Below are positions 34,871 through 46,800 of a DNA stretch of 64,000 bases, piece after piece. The notes under the pieces are model-generated. The model ran no database searches and had not been told where the DNA came from. It was given only the letters and a program-made list of their open reading frames with translations. The stretch is from Tubiluchus corallicola (Eukaryota; Priapulida; Priapulimorpha; Priapulimorphida; Tubiluchidae). The translations under genes and the position numbers were made by a program. The stretch spans positions 54,110-118,109 of the forward strand of contig JAQGDQ010000655.1 of the NCBI GenBank assembly GCA_030141605.1. Reading direction: 5' to 3'. Each line of letters starts with the position of its first letter. Positions within the stretch are counted from its first letter, which is position 1.

Positions 34871-37800
34871 CATTATTATTATTATTATTGGCAACATTTA
34901 TTTTCTTAAAGAATATTTTTAATGGCAAACAAAAATAGCTGTTTTAGTTTATTCAAAGTTTATTTCAAGATATGTATGTAAATGTGGATAAAATATATGA
35001 AGAGTAAAAAATGTTCAAAACAGGTGCAGGCAAGTTAGTGGGTGGCTTCATCAGAGGGTGCTCCATAATTTCATTATCCTAGGGGTCAAAAAGGTCGTAA
35101 TCCGGCCCTGCTAAGCCATTTTTTGGAACACGCTGTAGCACAGTTCAGTCTTATTTTGGTCTGTATTGTAAACATGGTACTTCAGAATGACACAATAAGC
35201 CTTTATAGCAGTTTCGTTGTGCGCATGTGCAGTTGCTGTAGGTCAAAGGTTAAGTATACAACCGTCTGAGTAACTTTAGTTGTTTTCGTGGACTTTAGCC
35301 CGTGCGGGATCTTGCTTGGAAACAAGAAAAACGAACTAGGTAGGGTTCTATAGCTGGTGTTCGTCCGTTTTCTTAATTACTATTACAATAGCATATAGGC
35401 TGCGAGGCGTTGTCAAGTGTACACAAATGCGTTGTCTGGTTCACTTAACCTTTGACCTTTTCAGGATCATCATCAATCGGCGGAACTGTGAAAAGACTTA
35501 TTATGTCTTTATTGGCTGGCAAAAGATCGGTCATTGTTTTCAACAAACTCATTTTTTTCGGTAATTTTGCACACCTGATGTAACCTATTATTGATTTTTT
35601 TTCTAGACGGAATTTTGAAAAAGGGTGGGAGCACCATGGCGCAGCATTCACTGCTTACCATAAGGGCGAACCCATAGTGGATCTCTGGGGCGGATGGGCG
35701 GACAAAAGAGCGGGGATGCCGTGGAATGAGGACACAATGGCGGTAGTTTTCTCGACCACTAAAGGTGATCTTTCTAATCTATTTTTATACTCTTCGTGAG
35801 AACTACAAGCCAGCATTCAAAGGTATGGCGGCCTACTCCAGGAGATGCTTGTGGCAAGACAGGAACTTTGCTCATTATCATCGAAGAATAACCTTCTAAG
35901 ATTAGGCAGTGGTATCGCTGTCATGTTCAGGTGTACGTGCCACCACGCAACTCATATAAAGTGTGCGTAAAAAACACGCAACCACATATATCCACTTTTA
36001 TTGATTTTATATTGTACTCAGGTCTGCAGTGGGCTTGTATCAAAATTAAAATTAAATTATTGAAATTAAAGAAATGAAACTTAATGCAATACAGTGGATA
36101 CAGTGAATGCACTGTGATCGCGCAGTGCATGCAAGTGAATACAGTGGACCTCTCAAATATGCATGTGAGCGTGGCTTTTTCTAGAACAGACTCATATTCT
36201 GACCCTGTATTAGAGATAGCCATTAGTCACGTGCACACCTGAGCTTATAAAAAGGGAAGGTCTACTGTAGAGCCTTGTCAGTGGTGAGTATCATTTACTG
36301 CAACATGCCTTTTCCAGCTCTTTTCACTGGTTTTGCTGCAAAGTGCTTCCCCCTAGTGTCGACATTTAGGTAAACTGATTGTGTAGTTGTATAAGTTTTA
36401 TAATAGATGCTTATTTCAACCGCATGGTTTGAATTTTGTTTTAGCTGAAACGTTTGGTTAGCCTAAGCAAAAACATTCAACATAATTTTGGTTGCAGTGA
36501 TGTCCTGCCTCCGTTATGAATGGACGGCAGTCCAACATTAACATCGCAATTTTGATGGAGAGTCCGTGTCAGAGAGACACAGTGTCTACTCGAAGTTGAG
36601 TCACATAAGTTCAGAACTGAGTCAGAATCACTCAGTTGGCGTTGCACACAAATTTTAATTATAAAAATTAATCATAAGCTAACCTGAGAAAATTTATACA
36701 TCTGTAATTCAATGAGGAAGACGACCCAATTTTAAATCACAGCTGAAAATAATCTAACACATAAAATATTTAAAAAAATGACTTGTGTGAAAACTAATCC
36801 AAAGGTCTCGCAATTTTGCATTTGCATGGTTGATTTTTCATTGTTGTGTGTGTTCTGCCATTTTGGTTTGATGGGCACTAGCGCTGGCATTTCAGAAACA
36901 CACTGCACAAAAAATAGACTGCATTTGAGCGTAACAACACTGTTCAGTTGTGATGTAGTACACATGTTCGGGAACTCACGCTTAGCGTGGCGGTAAAGTT
37001 AAAATTTAAATTAAAAACATATTTTCACCAAGTTCTTGTGCATCACAGTCAATTTTACACAGTAGCACTGTATTTCAAATTTTGCTTTCGCAGACATGTG
37101 TAACACAGTCAAGTAATGTTTGTGAAAATTATGTTCAGTTGTGATATCTTCACTAGCTGCGCCCATGCCGTTAACTAAAGTTTAAGGTTTTATTGAATTG
37201 TCAGAAACGTTTTGGCTGTATTGTAATGCACATTTTTTCTATGTCCTGTTTTCCTATAAAATATAATTCACCTTATAAAGTTATATGGATGAAGTGCTCA
37301 AAACCGGCTGCAGCCATTTTATAGACTGCTTTTAAACATACTATATGACACGTATATGCATATAAAGTTTGCTAACACCATCATGATCATCATCACAGTC
37401 ATTGTCTTCACAACCATCTATCCATCTGACATAAAAAGGTGTTGACTAACTTGGGATCAAATTATCCTTTCATGTTTCAATAAGTCCTAGCTTAATGATG
37501 CTAATGCATACCACCAGCGTTAAGTGAAACATCGTTAAACGAAACCAACACTTCCATAGAAAGCTATGTAAAAGAATTGGGGTACATTCCAGAGGCAAAA
37601 ATCAATGCTGCTTAAATCATATAAATTAAACGTTTTATATATTTCATACTAATTAATTTCTTTCTGCTAGCTTGAAACCACCTCTCATTCTTACCAATAC
37701 GTACCTAGCTAGCGGTTTTACTTTAATTAAATTTTAAGCCTAGGCAGCTACTTAACAATGAACACTGCAATGTAAAGCCAAGCCCTGCATGAATAAAAAT

Positions 37801-40800
37801 TGGAAATTTTTCATACCAAAGCACGGTAACACATTTACTACGCAGTCTGGTTGCTATAGCAACAGGCTGTAGGTAGAATTCCTTTGCACAAAGTTTGTTC
37901 ACTGGCCTCGCTTGATAGAAACGTCAGCTACTTTAGTAGTCAGTCGGAAGCAAAAATGTGTATATTAATTGCACTGTTTATGTTACTAAATCACTTTTAA
38001 AACAGAGTAATGCAATTCTTGCCATTTTAATGCTTCAAATTAAGTAAAAAAGTTATTGAGAAAATGAAAATTGAGCTTTAGCAAAGTAAAAAATCGTCGT
38101 TGAAATGAAACTCGCGTCGTTAAGTGAAAAAAGGTGTCAAATGTTCAGAGTCGCTAAAACAAAACGTCGCTAAAAGGGGGAGTCGTTAAGCGAGGACTAA
38201 TTGTCCTTTTTTTAAATTGTTGACTAAAGATAACAAATTGTTTAGGTTGCGCAGCACTATGTGTGGCCATACTAGCTGACAAGGGACTTCTTTCTTACGA
38301 CGACTTAGTCACCAAATACTGGCCTGAGTTTGGTAAGCACGGTAAAGAAGATGTGACCATCAAAATGCTAGTTTCGCATCAGGTATGTAATCAAGAAGCG
38401 AATTTTATTTACTTTAATTAAGTATGCAAAGTATGTAAATGCAAACATATTTAAATAGCTTCAGGAGTACATGTAGTGGGTGTAGTTGTGCACATTTTGT
38501 AAAGTTTTAGTTTCAAGTCAGGTATGAGTCACGATTTTTCACATATACCTTTTTTGCACTAAATTGCATTAACAAATATTGTTTTGGGATAAAATATCAC
38601 CTAGAGAATCTTTATTTTTCTTCTGAAAGTTATCACAAAATAACAGTTCCCTAGACTTACAAGTTGATATGTATGTTTTCTTATTTTATGTATGTTGTTT
38701 TTTTCATTGAATTTGTATCCTCTATCATATTATTTCTGATCACTGTACAACTACAGTATATGTGTGTTTCCATAGCAAAATCGTCCATAAGTCACAGTTA
38801 AGTTTTTCTAGTTATTTACATATCCTGAATCTCCGCTTCATAAGGATCATTTTGATACCAAGCTCATCACTCTATGTTATTTCTAAGCTGAGATAATCCA
38901 CGTTGAAGTTGAGGTGCAGGCTGTGCATTGAAAAACATAATCTTGAAAAATTCGCTGTTAAAGTCAGCCATTGTTTTTTGTTGTGTTTCTACAAAACACT
39001 TAGCAATCGTACGAAAGTGTGGTTGCTATGAACTTTGCAAGAACACATTGAAATTGTGTTTAAATCCAGTAGATGACTCTTCCTGACAAAGATCTGGTTC
39101 CTGACAACAGAAACAAAATAACCGATTTCACGAGCTACTATCGGAGTTTGAAAACACAATTTTTTTTTACAATTGCAGTACTAGTTTCTATTCAGAAAAA
39201 TGGGCACGGGGCTATTACATTAAATTTTTAGTATTTTTTGGACATTTCTCGATAATTTGATGCTAGAATATAAAATTCCAATATATTTACCGTTTGTTTT
39301 TATAAAAAACCAAAAAAATTAACATTTGACCAATTTTTGGTGCATTGTTCTCTGAAGCATCATAACTTAGTTTTGACTATGCCGACTTATGGGCAGTTTT
39401 GGTTTGCAAGCACGCATATTATAAAGCTTAATACTAAAATAACGGCTCAATGTACTGAACCGTACAGTCGCCCATGCATTTGGAATTCTTTTGCTGCATC
39501 TTTACGTAGTGCTGTTATTGTCCATCTATGTGGCATAAAACGATTCTTATCCTTGTATTAGTGATGGGCGATTAATAGATTAATAATTGCATCAGCTAGT
39601 GAAGAGTAATTTAATTAATCGAGAGCAAAATGTACGAGTTACACACTGACTAAAAGGCAGTGTTTTAGCACAAATAAACTGAATAATAAAATGAGCAGGT
39701 AGCCGTGTCCGTATTGGTGATGGGCGATTAATAGATTAATCAAATTAATCGAGATTACTACCATGTATAAATTGCATCAGCTACTGAAGAGTAATTTAAT
39801 TATTTGAAACAAAATGTATGGGTTACACACTGATTAAAAGGCAGTGTTTTAGCACAAATAAACTGAATTCTTGCATTTTGTCTACCTGCTTTCTTACCTT
39901 ACACAGTGCAATGCACACAACTGTAAACCAACGAAAGCCATGAAGAACTTTATGGACTATATTTCAGTGCAGCAATGTTTGAAAAATGTGGCTGATACAC
40001 TAAAAAATTATCGCAAAAGATTAATCTTGATATAAGATCGTAATCGAATTAGAAATTTTCAAAATCGCCTATCACCATTTTGTATTATTGTACTATACCT
40101 TGTTATTTTTGTCTTAATTTTTTTAATATTATTATAATCTATTTTTCTAATTATTATTAAAATTTTATGCCCAATAAAGAAAAAGATCAACAATGTACTT
40201 GAGGAATACAGTCGTGATGCTAGTCTCATTGGCAAACCCCTGCGATTGGTACTCCTCCACTCTCTTCCCCCTGCCGACCCCACCCCACTCAGTAACCATG
40301 AAAGCTGTGAATGATAACAGTATCAAGAAAATAAGTTTTCTTTGCTCGAAATTAAATTTTCTTTTTCGTGGATTTGACGGTTTCTCTCTATTCGTTTCGG
40401 GTTCTTTCGGACAGGGGGCTTGATAATTTCTGCTATAATTTCATTTTAATTATAAAAATTTTCAGGCTGGACTGGCCCAGTTCGACGAGGATATCACAAT
40501 GGACTTGATCAGAGATCGGGAGAGAATGGGTTCCGTTATAGAGGATCAGGTTCCTCTCTGGATCCCGGGCATTTCACACGGATATCACGCGATGACGTAC
40601 GGGATGTTGATAGATCAGTTGCTGCTACGTGTTGATCCGAAGAAACGGACTGTTGGGGAGTTTTTTAAGGACGAAGTTGCTGAACCCTTTGGTAGGACTG
40701 TATGTTTACTTTTAGGACTTTGTTGTTTGTTTGTTGGTTTTTACTTGTTTATTTACTTGTATGTTTTGTTTGTCTCATATTGTTTGTTTGTTTGTTTTGC

Positions 40801-43800
40801 TGCGTTAAGCAATTTTTTAAAGACAAAGTTGCCGAACCCCTTGGTGAATGAAACTGCATGTTTATTGTTTAGGGCTTTGTTGTTTGTTTGTTGTTTTTTT
40901 CTTGTTTATTTACTTGTGTGTTTTTGTTTGTCTCATATTGTTTTTTTTTGTTTTGCTGTGTTAAACAGTTTTTTAAAGACAAAGTTGCTGAACCCTTTGG
41001 TAGGACTGCATGTTTATTATTTAGGGCTTTGTTGTTTGTTTGTTGGTTTTTTCTTGTTTATTTAATTGTGTGTCGTTTGTTTGTCTCATATTGCTTGTTT
41101 GTTTTGGTATGTTAAGCAGTTTTTTAAAGACAAAGTTGCTTCACGACCCCTCCTTACTGGTTCCCAAATGCTATTTGTTTATAGTATTCGACTTTGTTCC
41201 TTTCCGTTAACCTACCGTTATTCACCACCCAATTGTAACAATTGCTACAAAAAAACAGTTTGATCACAATTTTGTTTCTCTTACGTCCTATAGGTATCGA
41301 GTTTTACATTGGACTACCGAGAGAGCTGAATCATCGAGTTGCACGCGTCTGCGGCGGAGGAACGTCGTTCGGGGGCTATGCACATCTTGCAAAAAGCGGT
41401 TTTAAACTGCTGTGGTCTTCAAGGAAAAATTCCACGCCGTACAAGTGCATGTGGCGCACGAATCCTCCATTTATGAAAAACGTAAGTGTTCAAAATGCTA
41501 CTGAGCAGTATTTATGCGAACTCACATATGTATCCTTGCACAGCAAAATCGTCCATCAGTCGGCAATTAAGCTTTTCTAATTATTCACATATCCTGAATC
41601 TCCATTTCATGAGGATCATTTTGATACCAAGTTCATTGCTCTACGTTATTTCTAAGCTGATATAATCCATATTGAAGTTGAGGTGCAGGCTGTGCACTGA
41701 AAGACATAATCTTGAGAAAAATGTGGTTAAAGTCAGCCATCGTTTTTGTCGCATCTCTACAAAACACTTAACTACTGTGCGAAAGTGTGGTTGCTAAAAG
41801 TCCAATATATTTAGCATAAAAATTTTGTTTTCATAAAAAATGTGAAATCGACATTTGACCAAATTTTTGGTGCTTTCTACTTTGAAGCATCATAAAGTAG
41901 TTTTAACTTTGCCGAGTTATGGACGGTTTTGGTTTGCAAGTACACATAATCTTAGAGATACTTATTTTGCCACCATTCTTCAGGAATAATTTTGATTGTC
42001 CAATATTAAGAAAAATTCCAAACCACTGATAGGCTAAAATGCAAGTCTTATATTTTGCACAATCTTTTTAAACAGCCTTAGCACAGCAACTCAAGCCATT
42101 TTTGACTGGTTAATCGCTGCTTAATTCGGTTAAATACGCCTGGTACTGCTGGTTGGGTTCAACAGTAATTCAGGCACGCCATTGGTCAAAATGTACCATT
42201 ATTTACTGTAGCGAAGCAGCTTAACTTCTGTACAAGTGCAGGTCAAGTTGCTGCAGTTAAATTGTAAGTTGAAACATTTTTTGCTCTGTGTACCCAGTGT
42301 TCAATTGAAATATGAATCTACTGTATTGGACATAATCTGATAGGCTGCCTCTTCGTGGTACAGACAGGTCATAGTTACTCAGACACAGACTATAAATAAT
42401 ATTAAATAAACATATATTCGCAAACGTAGAAAGAAATGAGAACACTAATTACTTGCATAAAATAGAAGAAAATGCTATCAATAGAGCTTAAAAAAGGTCT
42501 TGTATCACTTACATGCTGTCTTATTGTATGCAGAGCTTGTATTATCAGTAACAATGTATAAAACTTAAAAATTTAAAGTCCCGCGGTGACATTAGGCCAC
42601 TGCCATTTTGACGGTAAGTCATATGATACAAACTTAGATAACAATGCATAAAGTTTGAAAAAATATTCAGAGCATTTGTAGCCCACTCTTCGCTAACTAG
42701 GCAAAAGTTTGAATTGCTTTATATTGTCAATAAAATCAATAATGTGTTTTTGGTGATTCAGCAGTGTACACTGGGATGCAATTGCAGTGCCATTTTACCA
42801 AGTGGCACGAACATTTTAGCTTATTAAAAATTTTCTTTTTCGTTCACGTAAGTCTTTCATGCAGGTAAGTGTAATGCTAAGTAATATAACCTTGTATGGG
42901 AAGTTTTTTGGGACATGCTTTAAATTTACTTTTCCTCCTCTTTAGCACTGATAGCACTGTAACCTTCCTTTTGTTTCAGAGAAGGTAACAGTCTGCTTAA
43001 GCATCATTTGCAAACCAGATTTGCATAATTTCAAAGAGAATTTGCATTTGATAACGTGCCAAGCCTTGAAGGAAAACTGGACCCAATCTTAAACTGTAGG
43101 TCAAAACAACCTGCTCTTAAAAATATTGAAAGGAAACATACAATTTTTTTCAAAAATGACTTACGTGAAAGAATTATTACACACAAACACAATTTCATGA
43201 TCGTGCCAGTAGTTCTTCACTGTTACATGCATTTCGCCATTCGCTAATTAGACGGGCACCAGCGCCCGCATTTCAGAAATGTGTTGCACGAAAAACAGAT
43301 AATGTATCTCAGAGTTCTGATACGTTAGTTTGTGATGAATTACACACATTCGACAGCTCGTGGGTGAGTACAGAGGTGAATTTGTTATTTGAATTTTTAT
43401 CTTAAAACTTGCCAAGTTTTAGTAAAACACGCTGAATATCTTACAGTAGCACTGTACTTCAATTTTCGCTTTCGTAAACATGTGGAGCACGCTTATGGAA
43501 TATTTTTGCTTGTGAAAATTATGTTTGTCTGTAATGTCATCAATTGTTGGGCTCGCCTGACGTTAATTAAGATATTAATTCATTATTTAATTATCAGAAA
43601 TACTTTTACAGCATTATTGGTGTTAAAATGTATATTTTTAATGTATTGGGCTTGAGAATGAGGTTGTAGAAGAAAAATCATCCTGTCTTCTTTCAAATAA
43701 CAATGAGTGAAAGGAACATGAGATGTGAGATGACTTCCGCAAGTAAAGTTTTACAACTTTGATTGTTAAACAGCAGGGAAATGTTAACAAAACTTATTTT

Positions 43801-46800
43801 ATATCCTAGTTTACTCTCTCTGTTTAGCGCTGACAGTGTCATTTTTAGATTGACTCTGCGTGTGTGTGTGTGTGTAAAGGTTTCATAGCCATGCAGGTGG
43901 TGCTGGGTTCAATCTCAGGTTCGTGATCCGCAAACTGAGCATGAAGAGACAACTTATGAAATTTTTGTCAAATATTAAACTCATGTTGAATATCATGTCG
44001 TAAACATGCAAAACAATAATAATCCAAACATCTAAACATTACTGTACCAAAATATTTTGACCAATGGCATGTCTGGCTTACTGTTACGATGCTTAACCAA
44101 CAGAAATTCATTACAGCTGTTATGTTTCAGCGTGTGACAATTAACCAATCAAAACTGATTCAAGTTGTTATAAATGTTGTTCAATAAATGTCTGTCTTAT
44201 GTCTTTTATTATTTTATTTGCACAGTTTATAGTACATAGAACAAAAAATTTAAAATAATTAATATAAAAACTGAAGAACATCCTAAATAATATTACATAA
44301 AGACGTGGTTATAAAACTTGATTACAGTTAAAAGAAAATAAAATACATTGTTACTAACGACTATTTATAAGTAATTCTTTTTAAATATTTCAAATTTTGT
44401 AATTTTACTTAATTTGGTTTTGATTACACATTGATTGTTTGCTTGCCCTGACTATAAATCATCTTGTGCCAGTATTAGATTTTGCAGTAGGAATAATTTG
44501 TAAATATGAACTGTCTAGTGGTCCGAGAGGTCGTATTACAATTGAACTTTAGCTGATTATGGATGTAAGTTGGTTGTTTAGCGGTCAGTATTTTGTGGAG
44601 CAAGCAAACATCAGCTAATTCTTTAACAAATAAAAGTTTCTAATTTATAATTGTGTCAGATATGTGGTCATATTTTTGCTAGTTTGTCATGACCCTGCGA
44701 AGTTTATAATCAGTGCTATCTGCAAAATTATATCTTGTATTTTAACCCATTAGAAGTGTGGAATTTTTCATAATAGTGGACGCTTTGTAGCTGATTAGCT
44801 GCTCCAACTAGTTCTAATACGTGTGCTTGCAAACCAAAACCGTTCACAAGTTGGCACATGATGCTTCAAAGTAGAATAAACCAAAAAGTGGGCCAAATGT
44901 TTTATAGAAACAAACGCTAAATACATTGGACTTTATTGTAACATTAATTTTCATATACAATTTGCTTTATAGTTTTAATTTCGTTTTTTGTACTAAAGTT
45001 TAGTTTACGTTTAGATCATTGTATTTTTTGTAGTCAGGCTGCTGGAATAATCCGGAAATACGGGAAGTAGAACTCGCATCTGCAAACGGTATTGGCACGG
45101 CGCGCGATCTGGCTAAGCTCTACAGCATTTTGGCTACCGGTGGAAAACAGGGGGAGAGAACGCTTTTGTCAGAAGAGACTTTAAACATCGTAAGCATGAA
45201 GAAATATAATTTAAACATCAAGCATTTTTCTATTTAATTCAATTCAATTCAATCCTTTTTTTGGCTGATTTGCAACACAAAAGATTAAACTATATACATA
45301 CTGATAATAACAATGCAATAATAAACACAGGTACAGTTTGGAAATTGTACAAATTAGCCTCGAGCAGAGTAGGAGTGTGAGCTTTCAAGACTCACCACTA
45401 GACGGCGCAGACAGGGAAATACATACAAAATAGCTCAAAGTTAAAACATATGGAGCTATAAAAACAATGTTTATAAATGAGTTTCTCTAGTTGTTTTTAG
45501 TTTTAATTTTATGCACAGTAGTTTATAGTTTGCACCGAACTCACTTGCCTTTAGCAGTGTTTTAATAATTATTAATTAGTTTTAACACTGACGATTGTGA
45601 TTTTATTGTAATTCATTTTATGGCAAGTAAAGTATTATTACATGTGAGCTTGCAAACCAAGATCGTCCACAAGTCGGCATAGTTAAAACTACATTGTGAT
45701 CCTTCAAAGTAGAAAGCACCAAAATATGGTCAGATATCATTTTTTGTTTTTCGTAAAACAAATGCTGTATATATTGGACTTTTATATTCTATCATCAAAT
45801 TATCAAGAAATTGTTAAAAAATACTAAAAATTTAATTTTATAATCCTGTACCCTCTTCGTTGGCTAGAAACTAATATTGCAATTGTAAAGAACTCGTATT
45901 TTCAAACTCCAGTAATTGCTCATGGAAGCAATCATTTTGCTTGGGTTTTTTGTGTTGCCAAGCCCAGATCTTCATCAAGAAAAGCCATCTACAGGATTTA
46001 AACAGAACCTCAATGTGCTCTTGCAAAGTCCATAGTAACCAACGTTAGGTTTTGTAGAAATGCAGCAAAAACCAATGGCTGACTCTTAACAGCGAACAGC
46101 GATTTTCTCAAAGTTGTGTTCTTCAGTGCGTAGCCTGCACCTCAACTTCAACGTGGATTATCTCAGCTTAAAAATAACATAGAGTGATGAACTTGGTGTT
46201 AAACGATCCTCATGGAATGGAGATTCAGGATATGTGAATAACTAGAAAAGCTTAATTGCCAACTTACGGACGATTTTGCTATGCAGGCACACATATATTT
46301 ATGATTGGTAACTGGCTGATTATTTCTTCTAATCAGTTGCTGGTTAATCGATCATATCAGTAAATTGCACAATTGGTACACCTCTAATTGAAAGTTTATT
46401 TTAATGAGAGCTACTTAATTTTTCTGAGTGAAAATTATTGCTTTTGTAGCAAGCAACACGTAGAGGAACTAACTGTTATTTGTGTTAGTTTATGCATCAT
46501 GATTCGTTTGCAGAATAATTCCAAATATTTGTAAATTCCAAATCACTTATTCTCATTAAGCGTAAAAAGTTGAAATTATTTATGAATGTTAATGAATATG
46601 TTCACTTGTTTGCAGATACAAGAGCAAGCCACATCGGGCAAAGATGTCGCGTACGGTGATCTTTTTGAATCGCAGTTCACGACCGGTGGATTTTTTACGG
46701 GTTCTGGATTTAACGCACTCGATGTAAGTATATGCATATTTCGTTTTGGCGGACCTAACTTTTACGTATATCGGAACAATCGGACAAAATCTGGACCGTT

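Noticed and set aside
34710-34928. Poly-Asn protein
   Set aside because: It is the (ATT)n tail of a SINE read backwards.
40499-41065. 188-codon readthrough product of BLD-2 exon 4
   Set aside because: The frame runs past the GTAGGA donor into the GTTTGTTT-rich intron and the duplicated exon ends. The next true exon at 41294 fits the donor phase exactly.
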